Shown piece after piece: positions 30,198 to 39,997 of a stretch of 64,000 bases of DNA; positions within the stretch are counted from its first letter, which is position 1, and every line of letters starts with the position of its first letter. The notes under the pieces were generated by a model. It saw only the letters and a list, made by a program, of their open reading frames with translations. It was not told where the DNA came from and made no database searches. The translations under genes and the position numbers were made by a program. This stretch comes from an uncultured Roseburia sp. (GTDB lineage: Bacteria; Bacillota; Clostridia; Lachnospirales; Lachnospiraceae). The stretch lies in assembly GCA_947062675.1 (NCBI GenBank), contig CAMSQM010000002.1, positions 57,972 through 121,971 on the forward strand, written 5' to 3'.

Positions 30198-31418
30198 TCA
30201 GATTCCCTGTTCCTGTCCGCTGTTAAAGATATGAATAATCCCCCTGTCATTGAGACTTTTTAAAAAGGATACCCCGAACGGCATGCCGAACAGTCCGGCA
30301 ATCCCGAAAAATTTCAGCCCGAGCAGCATACAGGGCAGCATCACCACCGGAGATAATCCCATCTGACGGCCCACCAGGCGTGGCTCCACAATATTGCGCA
30401 CGACAGTGATAATCAGATAGAGAGCCAGGATGCCCGCGCCCATCCGGATATTCGAGGACGCAAATGCAATCACCGTCCATGGAATGAGCACGGTTCCCGT
30501 TCCGAGCACCGGGAGAATATCCATTACCGCAATCAGGAACGCGATGACAAACGCCCCGTCAACCCCCAGGATCAGAAAACCTGCAAACAGCTCTGCAAAC
30601 GTCATAACCAGAATGAGGCCGTACGAAAGAAGACATTTCCCGAGCGTCCCCATAACATACGCTTTCCCGTCCGTCACCGTTTTCCGCCACTTTTCCGGAA
30701 TCTGTCTTCCCAGAAATGCCTGAATGGAAGGAAATTCCAGTTCCATAAACAGAGTCGCAATCACTGTAAAAATTATGTTCATAAAAAATCCGGGAATTTC
30801 CGCCGCCGCGTCCGACACACTGTTTAACAGTGTCCCCGAGACATCGGAAAGCATCTGCACAGCTCTCGAATCCGGCGCCACAGACCCACCGGGTGTATAC
30901 TGCACAGGCCCGCCGCCCGCTGTGGCATAACTTCCCACAATGGCTGCGGCCTCCTCCGCCACACTCCCGTGCGCCGCCTCCCTGGAGGCCGCGTACTGCG
31001 CCGCCAGATCCGCAGACAGCCCGTCCACCCACGCGGCAAAGCGCCCGATCACCGGCAGGAGTGTCCCGGAAACAAAAGCGGTCACCTCAGAAAAGAGATC
31101 CCGCACCAGACGGACAATATGAAAACCCGCAAAATACAGAAACGCGCACAGAAGACCGTAAAAGAGAACCACCACGAACACGGCAGCCAGATTGCGCTTC
31201 AGATGCGTCTTCTGTTCCAGAAATCTGACAGGTCCCGCCAGAAGCCATGCAATGAAAAACGCCGCGATAAACGGAAGCAGAACCGGCCCCGCATATTTCA
31301 CCAGCAGCACCACCGCGCTGCCCTGGATTGCCCAGTATGCAAATTTTATCAGAAATTCCTTTTGACGGCCCAGCTTTTCTTCCCTGCTCATTTCCTGTCC
31401 TCTTTCCTGTAATTTCAC
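30198..31418 (-). CDS. AI-2E family (PerM-like) transporter
   Basis: VLLPFIAAFFIAWLLAGPV; VDGAFVIAFLIAVMDILPVLGTGTVLIPW; PRLVGRQMGLSPVVMLPCMLLGLKFFGIAG. Confidence 0.9.
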   Translation of the reverse strand: MKLQERGQEMSREEKLGRQKEFLIKFAYWAIQGSAVVLLVKYAGPVLLPFIAAFFIAWLLAGPVRFLEQKTHLKRNLAAVFVVVLFYGLLCAFLYFAGFHIVRLVRDLFSEVTAFVSGTLLPVIGRFAAWVDGLSADLAAQYAASREAAHGSVAEEAAAIVGSYATAGGGPVQYTPGGSVAPDSRAVQMLSDVSGTLLNSVSDAAAEIPGFFMNIIFTVIATLFMELEFPSIQAFLGRQIPEKWRKTVTDGKAYVMGTLGKCLLSYGLILVMTFAELFAGFLILGVDGAFVIAFLIAVMDILPVLGTGTVLIPWTVIAFASSNIRMGAGILALYLIITVVRNIVEPRLVGRQMGLSPVVMLPCMLLGLKFFGIAGLFGMPFGVSFLKSLNDRGIIHIFNSGQEQGI

Positions 31419-31607
31419 GTCTGTTTCTGTTGTCTTTCTTATCTATTTCCAGTCTGTTTTCTTTCATTCCTCCCCTGTACAATTTCCTTTAATTTCTGAA
31501 TTTCATGGGAACAACGAATCCTGCGGGCCGGAGAGCTTTTTGTTTCGCAGGAAAAACACATGCCTTATCTCATCACAGTGACAGAGTCTTTCCTGATTGG
31601 AACAAAA

Positions 31608-31632
31608 AATGCCGGGGATTATCCCCGGCATT
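31608..31632 (-). terminator. intrinsic terminator overlapping the end of the GHKL kinase CDS
   Basis: AATGCCGGGGA-TTA-TCCCCGGCATT; on the minus strand followed by TTTTTTG; loop is the UAA stop codon. Confidence 0.85.
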
Positions 31633-32980
31633 CTTCTGCCTGTGCCCTTTGAGGCGGAAGATTCATCATCAGCTGAAATACGAACACTCCGTTCTCATTC
31701 TTAAAGTGATATTCCCCGTCAAACTTTTCCGCCGTCCGGATGATACTCAGCACGCCGATACCGCCGGTAGATTCCGGCTCAGGCCGCCCGTTTCTGATTC
31801 CGGCTTCCCTGCTGCAGGTATTGCTGCACGAAATGATCAGCTTATTTTTCTTTCTCCTGAGCTTCAGATAAATAAAACACTCCTGCTCACCGGACTGTTT
31901 TTTTACTTCCTTACAGCCGAATATGGCATTTTCATAAGCATTGGCAAGAACTGTTACCAGATCTATACCCGGAATCCCGGGATCCATATCCGGATCCACA
32001 TCCAGCGTAACGCGGATTTTTTCCTTCCTCGCCATTCTGGTATACGCGGAGAGAAGATTGTTGACCGCCGTATCGGCGCAGATCACCGGCGCGATGCTCC
32101 CGTCCATCTCCCGCTCATACGCCTGAAGATAATCCAGCAGTTCGCTGATCTGGCCTCTGGACGCATATTCCCTGATCACTGTATTGTGATGCCTTGCGTC
32201 ATGACGGATTCTCCTCCCGGCCTCCACCGATTCCTCCAGAAGCTCCATATTCCGCTCCAGCAGCCTGTGATTCATCTGCATGAGCTCGTTTTCTTTCTGA
32301 TATGCCCGCTCATTTCCAATATGCAGATAGAGCCGGAATACCAGAAGCTGGAGGGCACCTGTGAGGAAAAAATTCATGAAAATCTGAAACAGACGGAACG
32401 GCGTCGTCTCCCGCAGATCCGTTTTTAAAAGTATAAATCCAATGCCAAAAAGGAGGCTGATTATCATAACGGTTGCGCTGAACTGATCCAGCTCACTCTC
32501 CACATAATTCCCGAATGCCCTGATCGAATCCCTGACCTTTCGCTTAATAATCAGTGCGATCGCCAGAATCAGCACAATACGCGTGATAATGTCTGCCCAT
32601 ACATTCCCGTCAAAAAAAATCAGCGCAATCTCAATCCCGCAGATCAGGAACACCGCGAGCAGATAAAATACAAGTGCAAGCTTGTACAGCGACAAAAACA
32701 CCGAATCGCTGCTCATCCAGATTGAAAATATGCAGAAACACAGATACATCACAAATGCCACCGACCTCACGCAGCCCTCCCAGTCGGCCACATACCAGAT
32801 GCACGCCATCCCGATTAAACCCACACTGAAAAACATGTAGGCGAGAATCGTCTTCTTCCTGCTGTATTTTGAATCGCTCATCAGAAAATACAGCAGAATT
32901 ACTCCCCCAAGGCTGATCAGAAAACGGATCACCGCTATTAACACAGAACCACCTAACATACCCCGCACTTCTCCAGTCAT
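31619..32980 (-). CDS. GHKL-domain sensor histidine kinase (AgrC-like)
   Basis: Multi-TM N-terminus; RRIRHDARHHNTVIREYASRGQ; VTVLANAYENAIFGCKE; STGGIGVLSIIRTAEKFDG. Confidence 0.85.
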   Translation of the reverse strand: MTGEVRGMLGGSVLIAVIRFLISLGGVILLYFLMSDSKYSRKKTILAYMFFSVGLIGMACIWYVADWEGCVRSVAFVMYLCFCIFSIWMSSDSVFLSLYKLALVFYLLAVFLICGIEIALIFFDGNVWADIITRIVLILAIALIIKRKVRDSIRAFGNYVESELDQFSATVMIISLLFGIGFILLKTDLRETTPFRLFQIFMNFFLTGALQLLVFRLYLHIGNERAYQKENELMQMNHRLLERNMELLEESVEAGRRIRHDARHHNTVIREYASRGQISELLDYLQAYEREMDGSIAPVICADTAVNNLLSAYTRMARKEKIRVTLDVDPDMDPGIPGIDLVTVLANAYENAIFGCKEVKKQSGEQECFIYLKLRRKKNKLIISCSNTCSREAGIRNGRPEPESTGGIGVLSIIRTAEKFDGEYHFKNENGVFVFQLMMNLPPQRAQAEECRG

Positions 32981-33365
32981 TCAGAACTTATCTGCCCGGA
33001 ATCTGATTTTTATCACTTTCACCAATTGACAATAATATGGTAATTATTTCCGGTCAGATACATTTAGATTGTAACAGAAAACAGGCGCATGCGAAACCCC
33101 GCTGCACAATCCGCACTTTTTCCGGCATCCTTTGTTCAGTTTTGCCCGGATATAAAATATATATGGATGAGTTTTCCTGTTTTTGAATACTATTGTCCTT
33201 TTTCGTCTTTTTTCGACCCTGTCTGCTGCTTCCCTGATTACTGATATAAGCGTAATTACTCTGCAGCAATTGCGGTGATTTAATAATGAAAACCGGACGC
33301 AGACAGGCGGCGCAGCCCTCTTAATCCCGGCTGTGCCGCCTGTTCTGATAAAAATTTCCTCCGTA

Positions 33366-34430
33366 TTATGCCTCATCCCTCAGTTTCATGATGTAAATAC
33401 AGTTCGGCTTATCTACTTTGACAGGTCCCACGGACTGGAGCGAATAATGCTCCTCAAAATTGATTTTGTAAGAAAATATATCATTGGAATTATTATTCAG
33501 AGTCAGATAATGTTTCTCATCCGGGTAGATCGCCAGTACTTTCGGATAATCACTGCAGACCCTTGAATTGAACGCCATGGAAAGCATTCCCGTCTCCTGA
33601 TCGATCTCATAGCAGATCACGGAGTTGATCCCCGCGTTGCTGCAGAACAGATATTTTCCGCTGCGCGATATTTCCATGCCGGAGGCCGCGCACACATCAT
33701 CGTCTTTCCTGGTGTTCGTCGCGACTGTCTGAATCTTCTCAAACACCGGCTGGTCATCATCCACACGATAGCGGTATACCTCCACCGCGTTCAGCAGTTC
33801 ATAGAGAATATATGCAAACTTTCCATTTTTGGAAAAACGGATCATGCGCGGGGCAGACTCCAGGCGCCCGCGGATAATATCAATGAGCTCCAGCTTTCCC
33901 CACTCATAATTGACCCTGTATACCTTGACCTGATCGAGCCCGTTGTCAACAGCGCAGAGAAACTTCTGATCAGGCGTCAGCTTGACACAGTCGACATGCG
34001 GAATAAAATTGCGCTGTGCAATACTCCTCCCCATTCCTTTATGGAAAATACCATCGGCGATCTCCCCGATGCTGCCGTCCGCGTTCAGATGCATCATGCT
34101 CACGCGGCCGTCATGGTGCCCGCCGACAAACAGAAACCGGTTCTGATTATCCACTTCGACATAACAGCCCCGCATCCCGCCGATCCACTGCTTGTTCATC
34201 GGCACAAGATCCCCGTCCGCGAGAATCTGAAATGCTTCCACGCCCTCGTCCGCGATGGAGTACAGAAATCTTCTGTCTTTGGACACGACAAGATCAGAGG
34301 GATTGTTGATCGGAATAACCTTGCGCTCCGCAAGCTGCCCCTGTTCCACATCAACGTCATAGATATGAATCCCTACACTGTTCTCATGGGTATAGGTGCC
34401 CACATATGCAACATACTTATCCTGCTTCAT
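33366..34430 (-). CDS. lactonase-family beta-propeller protein (6-phosphogluconolactonase-like)
   Basis: YVGTYTHENSVGIHIYDVD ... NPSDLVVSKDRRFLYSI; repeated beta-propeller motifs. Confidence 0.85.
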   Translation of the reverse strand: MKQDKYVAYVGTYTHENSVGIHIYDVDVEQGQLAERKVIPINNPSDLVVSKDRRFLYSIADEGVEAFQILADGDLVPMNKQWIGGMRGCYVEVDNQNRFLFVGGHHDGRVSMMHLNADGSIGEIADGIFHKGMGRSIAQRNFIPHVDCVKLTPDQKFLCAVDNGLDQVKVYRVNYEWGKLELIDIIRGRLESAPRMIRFSKNGKFAYILYELLNAVEVYRYRVDDDQPVFEKIQTVATNTRKDDDVCAASGMEISRSGKYLFCSNAGINSVICYEIDQETGMLSMAFNSRVCSDYPKVLAIYPDEKHYLTLNNNSNDIFSYKINFEEHYSLQSVGPVKVDKPNCIYIMKLRDEA

Positions 34431-34444
34431 TGCCTTCCACCATC

Positions 34445-35677
34445 CTATCCTTTTCTTCTTAAAATATCATACTGCTCCAGCGGCTCTCCCAGATCGAGAT
34501 ACAGGATCTGCTTCGCATGGGGCGCGGATGAAAGGTCGCTTCCCGCCTCATCGGTAATCCGCTTCACGGTCAGCAGAAGATTTCTGCCGTCCGGCTTCAT
34601 GACCTCAATCTCCTCCCCCACGGAAAACTTATTGCGCTGTGTGATACGGCAGCGTCCGTCTCCGTCCGTCTCCTCGACAGTTCCCAGATACGTATACTCT
34701 TTCACATACGTGCTGTTGTCGTAGATCTGTGCCTGCGCGGATGGCTTTCCGAAATAAAATCCTGTCGTGAACTTCCGGTAGGTACAGCAGGCAATCTGCT
34801 CTGCATACCACGGCAGATTTTCCTCATAGAGCGCAGGGGACAGACAGTAGTCGTCGATTGCCCTCCGGTAAGTCCGCGCCGCCGCCGCGACATAAAGTGC
34901 TGTCTTCATTCTACCCTCTATTTTGAAACTGTCAATACCTGCCCCGATTAATTCCGGGATATGACCGATCATACACAGATCGCCGGAATTAAAAATATAC
35001 GTTCCCCGCTCATTTTCATACACCGGAAAATATTCCCCGGGGCGCGTCTCCTCCACGAGCGCGTACTTCCAGCGGCAGGGATGCGTGCACGCGCCCTGAT
35101 TCGCATCACGTCCTGTAAAGTAATTTGACAGAAGACATCTCCCGGAATATGAAATACACATCGCACCGTGGACAAACGCCTCGATCTCCAGGCCGGCAGG
35201 GATATTCTCACGAATTTCACGGATCTCTCCGAGTGTGAGCTCACGCGCCGCGACCACACGCTTCGCGCCCTGCCCGTGCCAGAACCGGTATGTGGCATAA
35301 TTGGTATTATTGGCCTGGGTACTGATGTGGCACTCGATCGCGGGACACACCTCCCGCGCGATCGAAAAAACTCCCGGATCCGAGATAATCAGCGCATCCG
35401 GCTGCACCTCCCCGGGAGCAGAAAGCTCCTCCAGATAACGCTTTACCCCGGCCAGATCCCTGTTGTGCGCCAGAATATTGGCGGTGACATACACTCTGAC
35501 CCCGTGCTCATGGGCATAGCGTATCCCATTACGGATTTCCTCCAGTGAAAAATTCTTCGCCTTTGCCCGCAGCCCGAATGCTTCCCCGCCGATATAGACC
35601 GCATCTGCGCCATAGCGCACAGCAGTTTTTAAAACTTCCGGGCTGCCGGCCGGCACCAGTAATTCGGGTTTTTTCAT
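34445..35677 (-). CDS. peptidase U32 family protein
   Basis: MKKPELLVPAGSPEVLKTAVRYGADAVYIGGEAFGLRA; EAFVHGAMCISYSGRCLLSNYFTGRDANQGACTHPCRW; IEGRMKTALY. Confidence 0.95.
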   Translation of the reverse strand: MKKPELLVPAGSPEVLKTAVRYGADAVYIGGEAFGLRAKAKNFSLEEIRNGIRYAHEHGVRVYVTANILAHNRDLAGVKRYLEELSAPGEVQPDALIISDPGVFSIAREVCPAIECHISTQANNTNYATYRFWHGQGAKRVVAARELTLGEIREIRENIPAGLEIEAFVHGAMCISYSGRCLLSNYFTGRDANQGACTHPCRWKYALVEETRPGEYFPVYENERGTYIFNSGDLCMIGHIPELIGAGIDSFKIEGRMKTALYVAAAARTYRRAIDDYCLSPALYEENLPWYAEQIACCTYRKFTTGFYFGKPSAQAQIYDNSTYVKEYTYLGTVEETDGDGRCRITQRNKFSVGEEIEVMKPDGRNLLLTVKRITDEAGSDLSSAPHAKQILYLDLGEPLEQYDILRRKG

Positions 35678-36327
35678 ACCTGATTCCCTCTCCATGTACT
35701 GACTGTGATCCCGTCCCCGACCGGAAGTACTGCGGTCACCAGTCCTTCCAGATGGGTCAGCTGAAAAAGATAGCCCCGCATCCTTTTATGAATCGTCCTG
35801 TTTCTGCGCGTCACGGCATAGCGTGATTCGATAACGTCACCGTCCTGCAGCACGTTATCGGAGACGAGCACGCCATCCTCTGCGAGCAGGCGCAGCAGCT
35901 CCGGCAGCAAAGGGAGATACTGTCCCTTAGCGGCATCCAGAAATATAAGATCGGACGGCTCCGTGAGCTGAGGGAGAATCTCTGCGGCATCCCCGCCGAG
36001 CAGCGTGATCCTCCCCTCCCTCCCGGCCCGCCGGAAATTCTCCCGCGCGGCATCTATCCGTTTTTCATCTTTTTCGATCGTCGTGATATGACAGTCCCCC
36101 GGATGATACTCCGCCATGAGCAACGCTGAAAAACCTACCGCGGTTCCGACCTCCAGAATGCGCGCAGGCTTTTTTAAACAGAGCAGAAGCTTTAAAAAAG
36201 TCTGCGTCTCCCTCCGGATCACCGGCACATGATTGTTTAGCGCCTCCCGCTCCAGCACCTCAAGATATTCCTTATTGCCCGCGTCGAGGGAATTGATGTA
36301 TGCAGCCAGCCTCTCATTCACAATCAC
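35674..36327 (-). CDS. SAM-dependent O-methyltransferase
   Basis: ILEVGTAVGFSALLMAEY; LIFLDAAKGQYLPLLPELLRLLAEDGVLVSDNVL. Confidence 0.9.
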   Translation of the reverse strand: MIVNERLAAYINSLDAGNKEYLEVLEREALNNHVPVIRRETQTFLKLLLCLKKPARILEVGTAVGFSALLMAEYHPGDCHITTIEKDEKRIDAARENFRRAGREGRITLLGGDAAEILPQLTEPSDLIFLDAAKGQYLPLLPELLRLLAEDGVLVSDNVLQDGDVIESRYAVTRRNRTIHKRMRGYLFQLTHLEGLVTAVLPVGDGITVSTWRGNQV

Positions 36328-36851
36328 GGCTCTTCTCCTCCGTCGCGCAGGCCGCCCGCGGCGCCGTCGCCAGCCTCCCCGGACGTCTCTTCCCGTTCAC
36401 CGGAGCGCGCACTCTCCCGCATCCCCTCCGTGGAATCCTCCGTGTCCGTTTTCACGGTCTCCGATCCCTCTTCCGTATCCTCCGTATCTTCGGGCGCCGC
36501 CATCACCGCCATCATCTCTTTCGCCGTCATCGAGGTATTTAAAGTATATTCGCCGGGCAGAAGCTTTTTGGAATAGGCAGACAGCTTCAGCTGTGCGAAA
36601 AAGAGATTTTCGTCCCGCAGCAGTCCTTTCTTCACCAGAAGCTTCCCAACCTCATATTCCGACATGCCGGAAGTGACCGTCACATGAACTTCCGTTCCGG
36701 GCTCCTTTTCCACCGGCTTTTCGGTAAAAACACGGTACCCGAACTGATAGCAGTATTTTCCAAGATTCACCAGCCCCATGATAATTAATAACGTGACCAG
36801 TACCGAAAAGCTGATACTGACGATTTTAAAAACCACACTTTTCAAATTCAT
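36324..36851 (-). CDS. MltG/YceG-like membrane protein lacking the catalytic domain
   Basis: N-terminal TM and VTVTSGMSEYEVGKLLVKKGLLRDENLFFAQLKLSAYSKKLLPGEYTLNTSMTAKEMMAVM; ends in acidic tail. Confidence 0.75.
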   Translation of the reverse strand: MNLKSVVFKIVSISFSVLVTLLIIMGLVNLGKYCYQFGYRVFTEKPVEKEPGTEVHVTVTSGMSEYEVGKLLVKKGLLRDENLFFAQLKLSAYSKKLLPGEYTLNTSMTAKEMMAVMAAPEDTEDTEEGSETVKTDTEDSTEGMRESARSGEREETSGEAGDGAAGGLRDGGEEP

Positions 36852-36863
36852 GTTCTTTCCCCG

Positions 36864-37208
36864 CTAGTCCACAAATCCGGCCTCGAAATCCAGCTCCTCG
36901 ATCAGCGTCCAGTTAATCCTCTGTATCACCCGGCAGAGCGCGCTCTCCGCTGCCAGATACTCCGCTACAACCGGGTTCTTCCGGAACTCCCGGTATTCCT
37001 CGTCAATGCGGTCCGTCTCCTCATAGATATCCAGCGTCCCGTGGCTGTTCTGAAGCAAATAGACCCTCATGCGGAACGCGTCAATCTCCGCCGCAAGCTC
37101 CGGCATCTCATCCACCGTCTGCTGTGCTTTCCGGTAGCGGAGGTACTCCCCGCTGTCCCTGATGGCTGCGAGCAGCCCTTCCAAAGCTTCCTCTGTCTGA
37201 TGATTCAT
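36864..37208 (-). CDS. YlbF family regulator
   Basis: SGEYLRYRKAQQTVDEMPELAAEIDAFRMRVYLLQ pattern. Confidence 0.8.
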   Translation of the reverse strand: MNHQTEEALEGLLAAIRDSGEYLRYRKAQQTVDEMPELAAEIDAFRMRVYLLQNSHGTLDIYEETDRIDEEYREFRKNPVVAEYLAAESALCRVIQRINWTLIEELDFEAGFVD

Positions 37209-37246
37209 CACTCTCGTGTATTCCTTTCTGAGAATTACACACCTGA

Positions 37247-38911
37247 TTACACTTCCATAATAATCGGCATAATCATGGGGCGCCGTTTTGTCTCTTTCCA
37301 CACAAAATCGCCGAGAGAATCCTTGATCTCAGCCTTGATCCGCCCCCAGTCCGTAATCCCTTTATCCTCACAGTACCGCATCCGGTCGTCCAGAAGACGC
37401 TTTGCCTCCTCCATCAGGCTCTCGGAACCCCTGACATAGACAAACCCGCGGGAGACGATATCCGGTCCTGCCAGCACCTGGCCGGAGCCCCCCTGAAGGG
37501 TCAGCACAACGATGATAATGCCGTCCTCCGCCAGATGCTGGCGGTCTCTTAACACAATATTGCCCACATCGCCCACACCGAGGCCATCCACCATGACATC
37601 GCCGACCTGCACCCTGCCGGTCACCGCCGCGCCCTCGTCCGAGAGCTCAAGCACATCGCCCGAGGAGAGAATAAAAATATTCTTTTTATCAATTCCGAGC
37701 TCTCCGGCAAGCTTGGCCTGCGCGATCAGATGGCGGTATTCACCGTGCACCGGAACCGCATATCTGGGCCGCACAAGGGAATAAATCAGCTTGATCTCCT
37801 CCCTGCAGGCATGCCCTGAAACATGGGCATCCTGAAAAATCACGTTTGCCCCCTTCATCGAGAGCTCATTGATGATTTTCGAGACGGCCTTCTCATTCCC
37901 CGGAATCGGGTTGGAACTTAACACGATCGTATCATTCGGCTTGATGGTCACCTTCCTGTGCATGCTGCCCGCCATGCGCGAGAGCGCGGCCATCGCCTCT
38001 CCCTGGCTTCCCGTGGTGATCAGTACCGTCTGCTCGTCCGGATAATTCTTCAGCTCCTCAATATCGATCAGCGTATTGTCCGGAATACTGATGCATCCCA
38101 GCTCCGAGGCGATTCCGATGATATTGACCATGCTGCGGCCTTCCACGACCACTTTGCGGCCGTATTTGTATGCCGTATTAATAATCTGCTGCACACGGTC
38201 CACATTTGAGGCAAACGTCGCAATAATGATACGGCTGTTCTTATGATCCGCAAATATCTCGTCAAACCGCCTCCCGACTGTCTTCTCCGACATCGTAAAG
38301 CCGGGACGCTCGGCATTCGTGCTGTCGCACATCAGCGCCAGAACGCCCTTCTTGCCAATCTCGCCGAGACGCTGGAGATCAATCGCATCCCCGAATACCG
38401 GCGTATAATCCACCTTAAAATCCCCGGTGTGTATCACCGTCCCCGCGGGAGAATAGATTGCAAGAGCCGCCGCGTCCTGAATGCTGTGGTTTGTCCTGAT
38501 AAATTCCACCCGGAAACATCCGAGATTGATATGCTGCCCGTATTTTACAACCTTGCGCTTAACCTTTGTCAGCAGATTGTGTTCCTTTAACTTGTGCTCA
38601 ATAATGCCGTTGGTCAGTCTTGTCGCATAGATCGGCACATTGACTTCTTTCAATACGTAGGGAATCGCTCCGATATGGTCCTCATGGCCATGTGTGATAA
38701 AAAATCCTTTTACCCGGTCAATATTATCCTTAAGATATGTCACATCGGGAATGACGAGGTCAATTCCGTACATATCGTCCTCCGGAAATGACAGCCCGCA
38801 ATCCACCACAATAATACTGTCTTCGTACTCAAAGGCAGTGATATTCATTCCAATCTGTTCCAGTCCCCCCAGCGGAATGATCTTAAGCTTTGCAGTTTTC
38901 TCTTTTTTCAA
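37247..38911 (-). CDS. rnj: ribonuclease J
   Basis: GGLEQIGMNITAFEYEDSIIVVDCGL; FITHGHEDHIGAIPYVL; HVSGHACREEIKLIYSLVRPRYAVPVHGEYRHL. Confidence 0.95.
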   Translation of the reverse strand: MKKEKTAKLKIIPLGGLEQIGMNITAFEYEDSIIVVDCGLSFPEDDMYGIDLVIPDVTYLKDNIDRVKGFFITHGHEDHIGAIPYVLKEVNVPIYATRLTNGIIEHKLKEHNLLTKVKRKVVKYGQHINLGCFRVEFIRTNHSIQDAAALAIYSPAGTVIHTGDFKVDYTPVFGDAIDLQRLGEIGKKGVLALMCDSTNAERPGFTMSEKTVGRRFDEIFADHKNSRIIIATFASNVDRVQQIINTAYKYGRKVVVEGRSMVNIIGIASELGCISIPDNTLIDIEELKNYPDEQTVLITTGSQGEAMAALSRMAGSMHRKVTIKPNDTIVLSSNPIPGNEKAVSKIINELSMKGANVIFQDAHVSGHACREEIKLIYSLVRPRYAVPVHGEYRHLIAQAKLAGELGIDKKNIFILSSGDVLELSDEGAAVTGRVQVGDVMVDGLGVGDVGNIVLRDRQHLAEDGIIIVVLTLQGGSGQVLAGPDIVSRGFVYVRGSESLMEEAKRLLDDRMRYCEDKGITDWGRIKAEIKDSLGDFVWKETKRRPMIMPIIMEV

Positions 38912-38943
38912 AATATTACCTCCAGTATAATTCCGTTCTCAGA

Positions 38944-39204
38944 TCACATTCTGATGTCCGTATCCTCAATCAGTTCAGCGAAAATCTTTCCGATGGAGGC
39001 CAGTTCCGTCTCATCCTCCACCATCTCGTAGACACTTTCCCCGTCTTCTTCCGCTGCGACTTCCTTCAGGATATACGCGTCACAGTCTTCTTCTTCCTCC
39101 TCGGTCACGAAAAGATATCTCGTGCCGTTTACCTTCGTCTCTTCCAGCACAAAAAATTCGGTTATTTCCTGTGTGCCCGGCGCAGTAAATTTTACTTTTT
39201 CCAT
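38944..39204 (-). CDS. DUF1292 domain protein
   Basis: Small acidic protein, [18 protein letters not shown] pattern next to ruvX/ireB. Confidence 0.8.
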   Translation of the reverse strand: MEKVKFTAPGTQEITEFFVLEETKVNGTRYLFVTEEEEEDCDAYILKEVAAEEDGESVYEMVEDETELASIGKIFAELIEDTDIRM

Positions 39205-39662
39205 TCTGTTCCTCCATCCGCCGCGCTGCCGTCCTTCCTGCTGTTCGCGAGAAAATCCAGATACCCCTGCAGAATCAGCACCGCCGCGATCTCGTCCACA
39301 TACTCTCTCCTATTCTCCCTGCGCACGCCCGCCTCCATCAGATACCGGTCAGCGGAGACGGTTGTGAGCCGCTCATCCCACAGGGTAACGGGAAGATTCG
39401 TCCTGCGGCTTAACATCTCCTCAAACTCTTTCGTCCGCTGACAGCGCTCCCCTTCCGTATTATTCATGTTCTTCGGATACCCGAGTACAATCTGTTCCAC
39501 CCGGTATTCCGCAATAATCTCCTCAATTCTCGCCAGTGTCCTGCGCAGCTTGTCAGGAGACTTCCTCCGTATAATCTCCAGTCCCTGCGCAGTCACTAAA
39601 AGCTCATCGCTGACCGCAACGCCGACAGTCTTTGAGCCGAAATCCAGTCCTAAAATCCTCAT
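39192..39662 (-). CDS. ruvX: Holliday junction resolvase RuvX (YqgF)
   Basis: [50 protein letters not shown]. Confidence 0.93.
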   Translation of the reverse strand: MRILGLDFGSKTVGVAVSDELLVTAQGLEIIRRKSPDKLRRTLARIEEIIAEYRVEQIVLGYPKNMNNTEGERCQRTKEFEEMLSRRTNLPVTLWDERLTTVSADRYLMEAGVRRENRREYVDEIAAVLILQGYLDFLANSRKDGSAADGGTEWKK

Positions 39663-39676
39663 ACCCGCTCCATGTG

Positions 39677-39955
39677 TCATGTCTGTATCCAGTGGTTATT
39701 CCTGATATATGCCCGCAGCACTTCCTCCACCAGCTCATCACGTTCCACCTTCATAATCAGGCTTCTTGCATTATTATGGCTGGTGATATACGTCGGATCA
39801 CCGGACATAATATATCCAACAATCTGATTGACCGGATTATAACCCTTCTGGCTGAGCGCGCGGTACACGATCTCCAGCACGTCGCTGACCTTAAGCTCCG
39901 GCTCTTTCTCCACTTTAAAATACTGTGTGTTATTCATATTCTGCATATTTGTCAC
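39677..39955 (-). CDS. IreB family regulatory phosphoprotein
   Basis: [35 protein letters not shown]. Confidence 0.93.
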   Translation of the reverse strand: MTNMQNMNNTQYFKVEKEPELKVSDVLEIVYRALSQKGYNPVNQIVGYIMSGDPTYITSHNNARSLIMKVERDELVEEVLRAYIRNNHWIQT

Positions 39956-39997
39956 GCCCTTATACCTGCTTTCAAAAAAAGCATTGCTGGTTTTATT

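Noticed and set aside
33044-33376. Short minus ORFs (71 and 110 aa) in the 33.0-33.4 kb gap
   Set aside because: AT-rich gap, no SD and no family signal; insufficient support.
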